64,000 nt of DNA from Humitalea rosea. Lineage in GTDB: Bacteria; Pseudomonadota; Alphaproteobacteria; Acetobacterales; Acetobacteraceae. The stretch is from assembly GCF_003253705.1 (NCBI RefSeq), contig NZ_QKYU01000006.1, positions 108,153 to 172,152 of the forward strand, in the 5' to 3' direction. A program made the position numbers and the translations under genes. Shown here in pieces: positions 53,453 through 61,541 of the stretch. The notes beneath the pieces are model-generated. The model worked only from the letters and a program-made list of their open reading frames with translations. It made no database searches and had not been told where the DNA came from. Every line of letters begins with the position of its first letter. Position 1 is the first letter of the stretch.

Positions 53453-54993
53453 TGACCCCCCTCATGCTGCGTCTGCTGATGCTCCTGTTCCTGCTCATGG
53501 CGCCCCAGGCCCATGCGCAGGACGCCTTTTCCGAACTGCTGCCGGGCCTGACCGGCGGCTTCGCCCAACAGGCCGAGACGGTGGAGCGCCTGGGTGCGCT
53601 GGGCGACCCACGCGCCTTGCCGCTCCTGCGCGCGCTGGGCGATACGCGCCTGCTGCGCGGGCCCGATGGCACCGTGATCGTCAGCCCCGGGCAGCCGCCG
53701 CCGGGCTCCGACGTCATCCGCATCAACAACCGCGTGCGCGGCGCCCTGCGCGGCGCGCTGGGCCGGTTGCAACTCGGCTCCCCCGACCCCGAAGAACGGC
53801 TGCGCGCGGCCGAGGCGATCCTGCGCAACCGCAGCGCCGACGACATTCCCATTCTTGAAGCCGCCCTTGGCCGCGAGACCGATGCGCGCATCCGCGACCG
53901 GCTGGCGCTGGCCCTCGGCGGCGCGCGGCTTGCCGCGGCCGATCCGGCCAGCAAGCGCATCGGGATCCTGGCCCTTGGCCGCTCGACCTCGCCCGAGGCG
54001 CGCGCGCTGCTGCTGCAGGAACGCATCGCGACCCCGGACCTCGCCACCGATATCGACACGGCGATCGCCAGCATCGACCAGCGCCTGGCCCTGCGCCGCG
54101 CGGCCGAGACGGCATTCCAGGGCCTCTCGCTCGGCTCGGTGCTGATGCTGGCGGCACTGGGCCTGGCCGTGACCTTTGGCGTCATGGGCATCATCAACAT
54201 GGCGCATGGCGAATTCGTTATGCTCGGCGCCTATACGACCTTCGTGGTGCAGGAACTCTGCCGCGACATCCCCTGGCTATCGCCCTGGTCGCTGCCTTTG
54301 GCGGTACCGGCGGCCTTCATGGTGACGGCGCTGATCGGGGCGGCGATGGAGCGGGGGCTGATCCGCTTCCTCTATGGCCGGCCGCTGGAGACGCTGCTGC
54401 TGACCTTCGGCGTCGGCATGGTGTTGCAGCAGGTCGTGCGACTCACCTTCGGCGCGCAGAACCGGGAAGTCATCAGCCCGCCCTGGATGCAGGGCACCCT
54501 GGTGCTGCCGGGTGAGATCACCATCACTCAGAACCGCGCCTGGATCATCCTGTTCGCCTTGTTCGTGCTGCTGGCGACGCTGGCCGCGATCCGGCTGACG
54601 CGCTTCGGGCTGGAAATGCGGGCGGTGGTGCAGAACCGCCGGATCGCGGCGACCATGGGCATCCGCACCGGGCGGGTCGATGCGATGACCTTCGCCTTCG
54701 GCTCGGGCATTGCCGGGCTGGCGGGGGTGGCGCTGTCGCAGATCGACAATGTCTCGCCCAACCTCGGCACCGGCTACATCATCGACAGCTTCATGGTCGT
54801 GGTCTTCGGCGGCGTCGGCAGCCTGATGGGCACGCTGATCGGGGCCTTCAGCCTCGGCATCTTCAACAAGCTGCTGGAACCCTATGCCGGGGTGGTGCTG
54901 GCCAAGGTGGCGGTGCTGGTCGCGATCATGATCTTCATCCAGCGCCGGCCCAAAGGCCTCTTCGCGCTCAAGGGCCGGGCGGCGGATCAATGA
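53452..54993 (+). CDS. urtB: Urea ABC transporter permease UrtB
   Basis: A 513-residue UrtB. It has a signal-like start (LRLLMLLFLLMAPQAHAQ), a helical extracytoplasmic region of about 200 residues, then a LivH-type permease domain from about 225 (LGLAVTFGVMGIINMAHGEF, GLIRFLYGRPLETLLLTFGV, GIAGLAGVALSQIDNVSPNL). The long N-terminal domain is normal for UrtB. Start is either the GTG at 53452 or the ATG at 53464; a hairpin lies between AAGGAG and both. It overlaps urtC by ATGA. Confidence 0.95.
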   Translation: MTPLMLRLLMLLFLLMAPQAHAQDAFSELLPGLTGGFAQQAETVERLGALGDPRALPLLRALGDTRLLRGPDGTVIVSPGQPPPGSDVIRINNRVRGALRGALGRLQLGSPDPEERLRAAEAILRNRSADDIPILEAALGRETDARIRDRLALALGGARLAAADPASKRIGILALGRSTSPEARALLLQERIATPDLATDIDTAIASIDQRLALRRAAETAFQGLSLGSVLMLAALGLAVTFGVMGIINMAHGEFVMLGAYTTFVVQELCRDIPWLSPWSLPLAVPAAFMVTALIGAAMERGLIRFLYGRPLETLLLTFGVGMVLQQVVRLTFGAQNREVISPPWMQGTLVLPGEITITQNRAWIILFALFVLLATLAAIRLTRFGLEMRAVVQNRRIAATMGIRTGRVDAMTFAFGSGIAGLAGVALSQIDNVSPNLGTGYIIDSFMVVVFGGVGSLMGTLIGAFSLGIFNKLLEPYAGVVLAKVAVLVAIMIFIQRRPKGLFALKGRAADQ

Positions 54994-56042
54994 CGCGTCG
55001 TCTTGTCCTCCTGGCCTGCGTTGTCCTGCTGGCGCTGATCCCGATCCTGAACCTGCTGCCCGATGCCAGCCCGTTCCATGTCTCGGACTTCATCGTCAGC
55101 ATTTGCGGGAAATGGATCTGCTACGCGATCCTGGCCTTGGCGCTGGATCTGGCCTGGGGCTATGCGGGGATCCTCTCGCTCGGACACGGGGCGTTCTTCG
55201 CCCTTGGCGGCTACGCGATCGGCATGCATCTGATGCGGTTGATCGGGCCGCGCGGGGTCTATGGCCATCCGATCCTGCCGGATTTCATGGTCTTCCTCGG
55301 CTATACCGAGCTGCCCTGGTATTGGCTCGGCTTCGACTGGTTCATCTTCGCCTTTGCGATGGCACTGGTGGTGCCGGGGTTGCTGGCGCTGGTGGTGGGC
55401 TACCTTGCCTTCCGCAGCCGCATCACCGGCGTGTATCTGTCGATCATCACCCAGGCGCTGACCTATGCGCTGATGCTGGCCTTCTTCCGCAACGACATGG
55501 GCTTCGGCGGCAATAACGGCTTCACGGATTTCAAGGAATTGCTCGGGATGCCGCTGAACACGCCGGCGACGCGCTCGGTGCTGTTCTATGCCTCACTGGT
55601 CGTGCTGGTGCTGGCCTATCTGATGTGCGCGGCGCTGACGCGGACCAAATTCGGCCGGGTGCTGACGGCGATCCGCGATGCCGAAAGCCGGGTGCGCTTC
55701 CTGGGCTATGACGTGACGCAGCATAAGCTGTTCGTCTTTGTGCTGTCGGCGATGCTGGCGGGGGTGGCCGGGGCGCTTTACGTGCCACAGGTCGGCATCA
55801 TCAACCCGGGTGAATTCAGCCCGGGCAACTCGATCGAGGCCGTGGTCTGGGTCGCCTTCGGCGGCCGCGGGACTCTCGTCGGCGCCATCCTTGGCGCCTT
55901 CTCGGTCAATGCCATCAAGACCTGGCTGACCTCCTTCGCCCCCGATCTCTGGCTGATCGTGCTCGGCTGCCTGTTCATCGCGGTGCCGCTGCTGCTGCCG
56001 CGCGGGTTGATCGGCCTGCTGCGGCGTGGAGGCGGAAAATGA
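54990..56042 (+). CDS. urtC: Urea ABC transporter permease UrtC
   Basis: A 350-residue LivM-type permease. AILALALDLAWGYAGILSLG, HGAFFALGGYAIGMHLMR, FRNDMGFGGNNGFTDFKELL and AIRDAESRVRFLGYDVTQHK are typical; the last is the cytoplasmic loop meeting the ATPases. About ten hydrophobic segments. It overlaps urtB and urtD by ATGA, so the membrane and ATPase subunits are coupled. Confidence 0.97.
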   Translation: MTRRLVLLACVVLLALIPILNLLPDASPFHVSDFIVSICGKWICYAILALALDLAWGYAGILSLGHGAFFALGGYAIGMHLMRLIGPRGVYGHPILPDFMVFLGYTELPWYWLGFDWFIFAFAMALVVPGLLALVVGYLAFRSRITGVYLSIITQALTYALMLAFFRNDMGFGGNNGFTDFKELLGMPLNTPATRSVLFYASLVVLVLAYLMCAALTRTKFGRVLTAIRDAESRVRFLGYDVTQHKLFVFVLSAMLAGVAGALYVPQVGIINPGEFSPGNSIEAVVWVAFGGRGTLVGAILGAFSVNAIKTWLTSFAPDLWLIVLGCLFIAVPLLLPRGLIGLLRRGGGK

Positions 56043-56776
56043 GCGGGAACTCCCTCTATCTCGACGGCGTCTCGGTCGTGTTCGACGGCTTCCAGGCGCT
56101 GAACAACCTGTCCCTGGTGGTCGAACCGGGCGAACTGCGGGCGATCATCGGCCCGAATGGCGCCGGCAAGACCACCATGATGGATGTCATCACCGGCAAG
56201 ACCCGCCCGACCAAGGGCACGGTCCGCTTCGGCGAGAGCGACCTGACGCGGATGGACGAGGCCTCGATCGCGATGCTCGGCATCGGGCGCAAGTTCCAGA
56301 AGCCCACGGTCTTCGACGCGCTGACGGTGTTCGAGAACCTTGAACTTGCGCTCAAGGCCCCGCGCGGCCCCATCCCCTGCCTGCGCTGGCGTCTGAACGG
56401 CGAGGCCCGCACCGCCATCGAGCGCACCCTGGCCGAGATCGGCCTGACCGAACGCGCGCGCGACCGCGCCGGGCTGCTTTCCCACGGGCAGCGGCAATGG
56501 CTGGAGATCGGCATGCTGCTGATGCAGGACCCGCAGCTGTTGCTGGTGGACGAGCCCGTGGCCGGCATGACCGACCATGAGACCGAGCTGACCGCCACCC
56601 TGTTGCGCGGCATCGCCGGCGCCCGCAGCGTCGTCGTGGTCGAGCATGATCTCGAATTCGTCCGCGCCCTCGGCCATCGGGTGACCGTGCTGCATGAAGG
56701 CTCGGTCCTGTCCGAAGGCTCCATCGACCATGTGCAGAATGATCAGCGCGTGATCGAAGTCTATCTGGGGCGCTGA
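56039..56776 (+). CDS. urtD: Urea ABC transporter ATPase UrtD
   Basis: A 245-residue LivG-type ATPase. Walker A is GPNGAGKTT near residues 38-46. IGRKFQKPTVFDALTVFENL is the Q-loop region characteristic of UrtD. LSHGQRQWLEIGMLL is the signature and LLLVDEPVAGMT the Walker B. It energises urea uptake with UrtE. It overlaps urtC by ATGA and is three bases upstream of urtE. Confidence 0.97.
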   Translation: MSGNSLYLDGVSVVFDGFQALNNLSLVVEPGELRAIIGPNGAGKTTMMDVITGKTRPTKGTVRFGESDLTRMDEASIAMLGIGRKFQKPTVFDALTVFENLELALKAPRGPIPCLRWRLNGEARTAIERTLAEIGLTERARDRAGLLSHGQRQWLEIGMLLMQDPQLLLVDEPVAGMTDHETELTATLLRGIAGARSVVVVEHDLEFVRALGHRVTVLHEGSVLSEGSIDHVQNDQRVIEVYLGR

Positions 56777-56779
56777 ACC

Positions 56780-57472
56780 ATGCTGGATGTCCGCGCCATC
56801 GACCTCTCCTACGGCGCCAGCCGCTGCTTGCGTGGGGTCTCGCTCAGCGTCGAGCCGGGCAAGGTCGCCGCGGTTCTGGGGCGCAACGGCGTCGGCAAAT
56901 CCTCGCTGCTGCGCTCGATCATGGGGCTGGAGCGGATCGGCGGCGGCGGCATCAGCTGGGAGGGGGCGGATATCAGCACCCTGGCACCCTCCGAACGGGC
57001 GCGGCGCGGCATCGGCTACGTGCCGCAGGGGCGGGAGATCTTCCCCTTCCTGACCGTGCAGGAAAACCTCGAAACGGCGCTGGCCGCCGCTCCGCGCGGC
57101 AGCAAGGTGCCGGGCGAGGTCTTCGACCTGTTCCCGATCCTGCGCGATTTCCTGCGGCGCCGTGGCGGCGATCTTTCGGGCGGGCAGCAGCAGCAGCTTG
57201 CAATTGCCCGCGCGCTGACCGCGCGGCCGCGGCTGCTGATCCTGGATGAGCCGACCGAAGGCATCCAGCCCAATGTCATCAAGGACATCGGCAAGGTCAT
57301 CCAATACCTGGCCCGCGACCGCGGCTTCGCCGTGGTGCTGGTCGAGCAATATTTCGAATTCGCCCGCGACCTGGCGGATACCATCACGGTGATGGTGCGG
57401 GGCGAGGTCGCCCTGGCCGGCAAGACCGATGCGCTGGATGAGGCCGCGGTACGCAAGCTGCTGACGGTCTGA
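56780..57472 (+). CDS. urtE: Urea ABC transporter ATPase UrtE
   Basis: A 230-residue LivF-type ATPase. Walker A is GRNGVGKSS near 35-43. GYVPQGREIFPFLTVQENLE is the Q-loop, LSGGQQQQLAIARAL the signature, and LILDEPTEGIQPNVI the Walker B with the UrtE-typical EGIQP. It ends exactly one base before the stop of the next gene on the other strand, with no spacer for a terminator. Confidence 0.97.
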   Translation: MLDVRAIDLSYGASRCLRGVSLSVEPGKVAAVLGRNGVGKSSLLRSIMGLERIGGGGISWEGADISTLAPSERARRGIGYVPQGREIFPFLTVQENLETALAAAPRGSKVPGEVFDLFPILRDFLRRRGGDLSGGQQQQLAIARALTARPRLLILDEPTEGIQPNVIKDIGKVIQYLARDRGFAVVLVEQYFEFARDLADTITVMVRGEVALAGKTDALDEAAVRKLLTV

Positions 57473-59680
57473 TCAGCCACGCATCGCCTCGGGCAGGCTC
57501 GCCATGTCGAAGCCGTGGTAGAGCGAGAGGAAGCGGAACGGGTTCGGCGCATAGCTGCGGTACATCACATTGTTGATGTCCGATGCGGTGTCGAACCAGC
57601 CGAAGCGGGTTGTGGCCGACGCCAGATGCGCCTGCCAGCACATCTGCAAGCCACACTGGTCGATCCAGCGCGTGACATGCGGGCCCGCCAGCGCCCGCTC
57701 CAGATAGCGCCGCAGATCGCCCAGGAAGGCGGCCCCGGCCGGGGTCGGTGCGATCATCGCGAGGTTGGCGGTCAGATGGCTGCCGAAGCTGTCGCTCCCC
57801 GCATTGCGGTTCAGCACCACATCCGCGCCGGCGTGCTGCTCCAGCATGTCGCGCAGGCCGCTCTGCAACAGCAGGTCGATATCGGAGATGATGACCGGCC
57901 GCCCGAGGGCTGCGAGAATCTCCGCGCCCAAGGTGAAGCGAATGGATTGGAGATGCGCGACCGGGATCGCGCGCGGCCCGTCGCTGTCATGGCCGATGCA
58001 GGCGACCTTGCCGGCCTCGAACCCATCGGCGCTGAACAGGATGCGCGGATCGTCCAGCCCCAGTTCCGGCATCCCGGCCCCGCCGCCAATGACGTGCAGG
58101 ACCACCACGCAGGGCACATCGCAATGCCGCAGGACGGAGGCGACATAGGCGCGGCCATAGAGCCGGACATAGGCCGCATCGGCCGCCACCAGGAAGACGA
58201 TCTCCGCAGTTCGCACCGCCGGGCGGCGCCGGATATGGGCCAGGGCCACCCGCTTCCCCTTGGCGTCGCAGAACCCGGGGCGTGAGAGCGGCGGCGGCGA
58301 GTCCTGCGCCAACAGCGCGGGCTCAGCCGCAAGCGAGAGCAGCCGGTAATGCCGCGCCCAATGCCGCAACTCGGCCGGCAGGGCCTCGGTATCGGTGGCG
58401 CGCGCGGCGTCGACGAGAGTGCCGAGGGATCGGCGATCGGCGGGCGTCATCGGTGTTTGCAGGATCAGGCTGAGGGATTTGTGGATCTCATGCAGCCGGC
58501 GCAGCGGGTGCAGCGCTCCGGTGGCGGTGAGCGCGAGGCGGAGACGGCTTGCCAGCTCGCCCGCCCGGTCCCCCCGGGCGACGTGCTGCTCCAGCAACGC
58601 CGCCTGGGCCGGCAGATGATCCGGCGCCACTGTTACCAGTTCACGGGCAAAGCGCAGGGCTCGGCCACGCTGGCCCAGGGCGAGGTTGCAGCTGAGGGCA
58701 AGATCCAGCACCGCCGCATTGCCCGGACGCGCCGCGGCCAAGGCGGCGGCGTAGCGTTCTGCCTCGTCGAGGCGACCCGCCACGCGCGCCGCGTTGAAGC
58801 TGGCGACGACGGCATCCAGGAGGGGGCGGGGCAGGGCCTCGCCGCGCGGCACATGGGACAGGGCTTCGAGCAGATGCCCGGCCTGCGTCGCGGCCTCGAC
58901 CAGGCGGCGCCGGCAGGTGTCGTCACTGGGGTCCAGGGCGACCAGATGCCGCAGCAGCAGCAGACCGTCCTCCGCGCAGGCGCCGCGCAGCATCCGTTCC
59001 GCCATCTCCGCCAGGGGGCGCAGTTCGGCCGCCCCGGGACGCTGCGGGCCTTGGCGGTGGCCGATGGCGCCATGCGCCACCGTGTCCAGCCGATAGCCGG
59101 CGCGGATGAGCAGGGGCGCCGCCAGGGCCATTGCCTCGGGCTCCATCGCTTCCAGGACGATGATTTCGGGGTTGAGACGATCCAACGCCTCCAAAGCCGG
59201 TGCCCCGCGGAGGCGCAACAGGTCGATCCGCGCCAGATCCTGGCGGTAGAGCAGCGGTTCCATCGGGCCGGCCGGCACCGCCACGGCTTCGATCAGCCCG
59301 GAGAGCACATCCGGTCCTTCGCCGCAAAGCCGGCGTGCCGCCGCGACCAGCACCGCGCGGTCACTGACCAGCATCTCCCCAATCGGGCGAGGCAGGTGGC
59401 CAGCCGCGAGCAGCCGTGGCGGGAAGCGCCAGAGCTGGCGCTCGCCTTCGGTGGCCGCAATGGTTCGGTGCAGGCAGGTGAGGTCCGGCTGAGCCGCCAT
59501 GTCCTGCCGCGCCACCGACAGACCCTCCCGCGTTGCTTCCAGGATCAGGCCCTGGAGCCGACCGGCAGGGAGTCCCGGAGATGGCGGGCGCGGCGGGCCG
59601 GCGCCAATTTCCAGCACCGCAACCGGCCCCGGCCGCGCCAATAGGTGACCCAGCGCCTGCTCGTATCCTGTCGTGACCAT
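57473..59680 (-). CDS. Large protein: methyltransferase-like N-terminus, TPR-like middle, glycosyltransferase-like C-terminus
   Basis: A 735-residue protein of composite build. Residues 1-230 resemble an FkbM-type methyltransferase (VAVLEIGAGPP near 19-29; RIDLLRLRGAPALEAL; NPEIIVLEAM), though the SAM motif is weak. Residues about 240-400 are alanine-rich helical pairs like TPR repeats. Residues about 490-735 look like a GT-A type transferase, with VIISDIDLLLQ giving a DxD-type motif at 600-602 and LTANLAMIAPTPAGAAF, QCGLQMCWQAHL and SYAPNPFRFLSLYHG later. It has no signal peptide. GAGGA precedes the ATG. I infer a role in glycosylation of a surface or secreted product, given the neighbours; no substrate is evident. 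Confidence 0.65.
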   Translation of the reverse strand: MVTTGYEQALGHLLARPGPVAVLEIGAGPPRPPSPGLPAGRLQGLILEATREGLSVARQDMAAQPDLTCLHRTIAATEGERQLWRFPPRLLAAGHLPRPIGEMLVSDRAVLVAAARRLCGEGPDVLSGLIEAVAVPAGPMEPLLYRQDLARIDLLRLRGAPALEALDRLNPEIIVLEAMEPEAMALAAPLLIRAGYRLDTVAHGAIGHRQGPQRPGAAELRPLAEMAERMLRGACAEDGLLLLRHLVALDPSDDTCRRRLVEAATQAGHLLEALSHVPRGEALPRPLLDAVVASFNAARVAGRLDEAERYAAALAAARPGNAAVLDLALSCNLALGQRGRALRFARELVTVAPDHLPAQAALLEQHVARGDRAGELASRLRLALTATGALHPLRRLHEIHKSLSLILQTPMTPADRRSLGTLVDAARATDTEALPAELRHWARHYRLLSLAAEPALLAQDSPPPLSRPGFCDAKGKRVALAHIRRRPAVRTAEIVFLVAADAAYVRLYGRAYVASVLRHCDVPCVVVLHVIGGGAGMPELGLDDPRILFSADGFEAGKVACIGHDSDGPRAIPVAHLQSIRFTLGAEILAALGRPVIISDIDLLLQSGLRDMLEQHAGADVVLNRNAGSDSFGSHLTANLAMIAPTPAGAAFLGDLRRYLERALAGPHVTRWIDQCGLQMCWQAHLASATTRFGWFDTASDINNVMYRSYAPNPFRFLSLYHGFDMASLPEAMRG

Positions 59681-59789
59681 TCTGGCCGCATCCTCGTCTC
59701 ACGATGGCAGCCTGCGACCGCGACCTGAAGATCAGCTTAACGTTGAACCAGCAAGCATTTGGTAAGGTGTCGTGCCGCACCCTTCTTGA

Positions 59790-60482
59790 ATGGTTGATCG
59801 CCTCCGCCAAAAACTGGCAAGCAGACCGATGCGTCCGGGTAAGCGCCCTGCGCCGAGCCGGTGGCCGGTGTGGTTTGTCATCCTCGCCGTCGTGCTGCTG
59901 CAGATGCCGACGGTTGCGGCATCGGGTGGCGGTGCTGGCCGGGCTGTCCCGCTCATTCCGGCGGAGGAGGCCCGCCCTGCGGCGCTGTCCGAATGGGGCG
60001 CTTTTACCCCGTCGCCGCCACCGGGGCATCATCTGGTGCTGCTACTGCTAACGGGCGCTGTCGTGCTGGCGGCTGGGCTGGCGGGTTTCGCGCTGGGGCG
60101 ATCGCGGCGGCGCGATCCATTGCCGGCGGATACGCCTTCGGTCGAGGACATGCGGAAGTTGCGTGCCACCGTCACGGTCTTCGCGAGCCTGCTGCACGAC
60201 GGCAGCGCTCTCCTGATGAGGACCAACACCGGGACAATCGATGCCGCCAACCGCCTTGCCGCCAGTAGCGAGGAACTCCTGCGCCTGGTTGCGCAGACGG
60301 AGGCGCGCCTTGAGAATGCGACCGAGCGGAGTGAGATCCTTGCCACCCGCGTGGCCCGCAGCGCCGCGCAGGAGATCAAATCCTCGGTTGAGAGCCTTGA
60401 GGAGATCGCGGAGCGTTTGGCGGCTATGGCGCCCAGGGCCGCGAAGGAAAGCGCCGATTTAACCATCGCCAAGAGCACATGA
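59790..60482 (+). CDS. Membrane protein with coiled coil, unknown function
   Basis: A 230-residue protein I do not recognise. Hydrophobic stretches lie at about 27-44 ([18 protein letters not shown]) and 81-101 ([20 protein letters not shown]), the second followed by a basic stop (GRSRRRD). The C-terminal 115 residues are charged and helical, with heptad-like leucines and alanines ([20 protein letters not shown]). This arrangement recalls membrane-anchored structural or methyl-accepting-like proteins, but no signalling motif is present. Start is uncertain (59790 or the ATG at 59829). It is divergent from the composite transferase gene and upstream of the decarboxylase gene. Confidence 0.55.
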   Translation: MVDRLRQKLASRPMRPGKRPAPSRWPVWFVILAVVLLQMPTVAASGGGAGRAVPLIPAEEARPAALSEWGAFTPSPPPGHHLVLLLLTGAVVLAAGLAGFALGRSRRRDPLPADTPSVEDMRKLRATVTVFASLLHDGSALLMRTNTGTIDAANRLAASSEELLRLVAQTEARLENATERSEILATRVARSAAQEIKSSVESLEEIAERLAAMAPRAAKESADLTIAKST

Positions 60483-60552
60483 GAATCATGGTCAGGCGGT
60501 GGGGCGACAGCGGGCCGGCGCGTTCCGGCTTCTGCCAAAAGGGCAAGATAGC

Positions 60553-61533
60553 ATGAAGCATCTGCGTCAACGTGTTCTGGTGACCGGCGGGGCCGGATTC
60601 ATCGGCTCCCACCTTTGCGAGCGCTTGCTCGACGCGGGGGCCAACGTGCTCTGTGTGGATAATTTCTTCACCGGATCGCATGACAACATCGCTCATCTGC
60701 TGCCGCATCCGCAGTTCGAGGTGATGCGCCATGACGTCACCTTTCCGCTGCATGTCGAGATCGATGCGATCTACAACCTCGCTTGTCCCGCCTCACCGAT
60801 CCACTACCAGCATGATCCGGTCGCCACGACCAAGGTGTCGGTCTATGGCGCGATCAACATGCTGGGCCTGGCGAAGCGGACCGGGGCGCGGATCCTCCAG
60901 GCTTCGACCAGCGAGGTCTATGGCGATCCGGCGGTGCATCCGCAGCCCGAGGCCTATTGGGGCAATGTGAACCCGATCGGCCCGCGCTCCTGCTACGATG
61001 AAGGCAAGCGCTGCGCGGAGACGCTGTTCTTCGACTATCACCGGCAGCACAAGGTGGCGATCAAGGTCGCGCGCATCTTCAACACCTATGGGCCGCGGAT
61101 GCATCCGCATGATGGGCGCGTCGTCTCGAACTTCATCGTGCAGGCGCTGTCGGGCAAGCCGCTCACCCTTTATGGCGACGGCGCGCAGACACGCTCCTTC
61201 TGCTACGTCGATGATCTCGTCGATGGCTTGATGCGGCTGATGGCCACACCCGGCGATGTGACGGGGCCGGTGAATCTCGGAAATCCCGAGGAGTTCACCA
61301 TGCGGGATCTCGCGCGGCTGGTGGTCGAACTGACCGGGTCGCGGTCTGAGCTCACGCATCTGCCGCTGCCGGAGGATGATCCGCGGCAACGCCGTCCGGA
61401 TATCGCGATGGCGCGAAGCCTGCTGAACTGGTCGCCGACAATCCGCCTGGTGGATGGGCTGGAGCGCACCATCGCCTATTTTCGCCGACAGACGAATGCC
61501 TGGGGCCTGCAGGGGCTGCGGCTGGCGGGTTGA
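60553..61533 (+). CDS. UDP-glucuronate decarboxylase (UDP-xylose synthase)-like SDR
   Basis: A 326-residue extended short-chain dehydrogenase. The NAD motif TGGAGFIGS is at 11-19 and [11 protein letters not shown] follows. [12 protein letters not shown] gives the catalytic Ser/Thr. The YxxxK pair is Tyr148 and Lys152 in [22 protein letters not shown] and [21 protein letters not shown] are characteristic of UXS enzymes, which oxidise and decarboxylate UDP-glucuronate to UDP-xylose. It could supply the sugar donor for the glycosyltransferases on either side. The ATG at 60553 has AAGGGC about 12 bases upstream; an in-frame start at 60499 is possible. Confidence 0.88.
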   Translation: MKHLRQRVLVTGGAGFIGSHLCERLLDAGANVLCVDNFFTGSHDNIAHLLPHPQFEVMRHDVTFPLHVEIDAIYNLACPASPIHYQHDPVATTKVSVYGAINMLGLAKRTGARILQASTSEVYGDPAVHPQPEAYWGNVNPIGPRSCYDEGKRCAETLFFDYHRQHKVAIKVARIFNTYGPRMHPHDGRVVSNFIVQALSGKPLTLYGDGAQTRSFCYVDDLVDGLMRLMATPGDVTGPVNLGNPEEFTMRDLARLVVELTGSRSELTHLPLPEDDPRQRRPDIAMARSLLNWSPTIRLVDGLERTIAYFRRQTNAWGLQGLRLAG

Positions 61534-61541
61534 GCGCCCGA

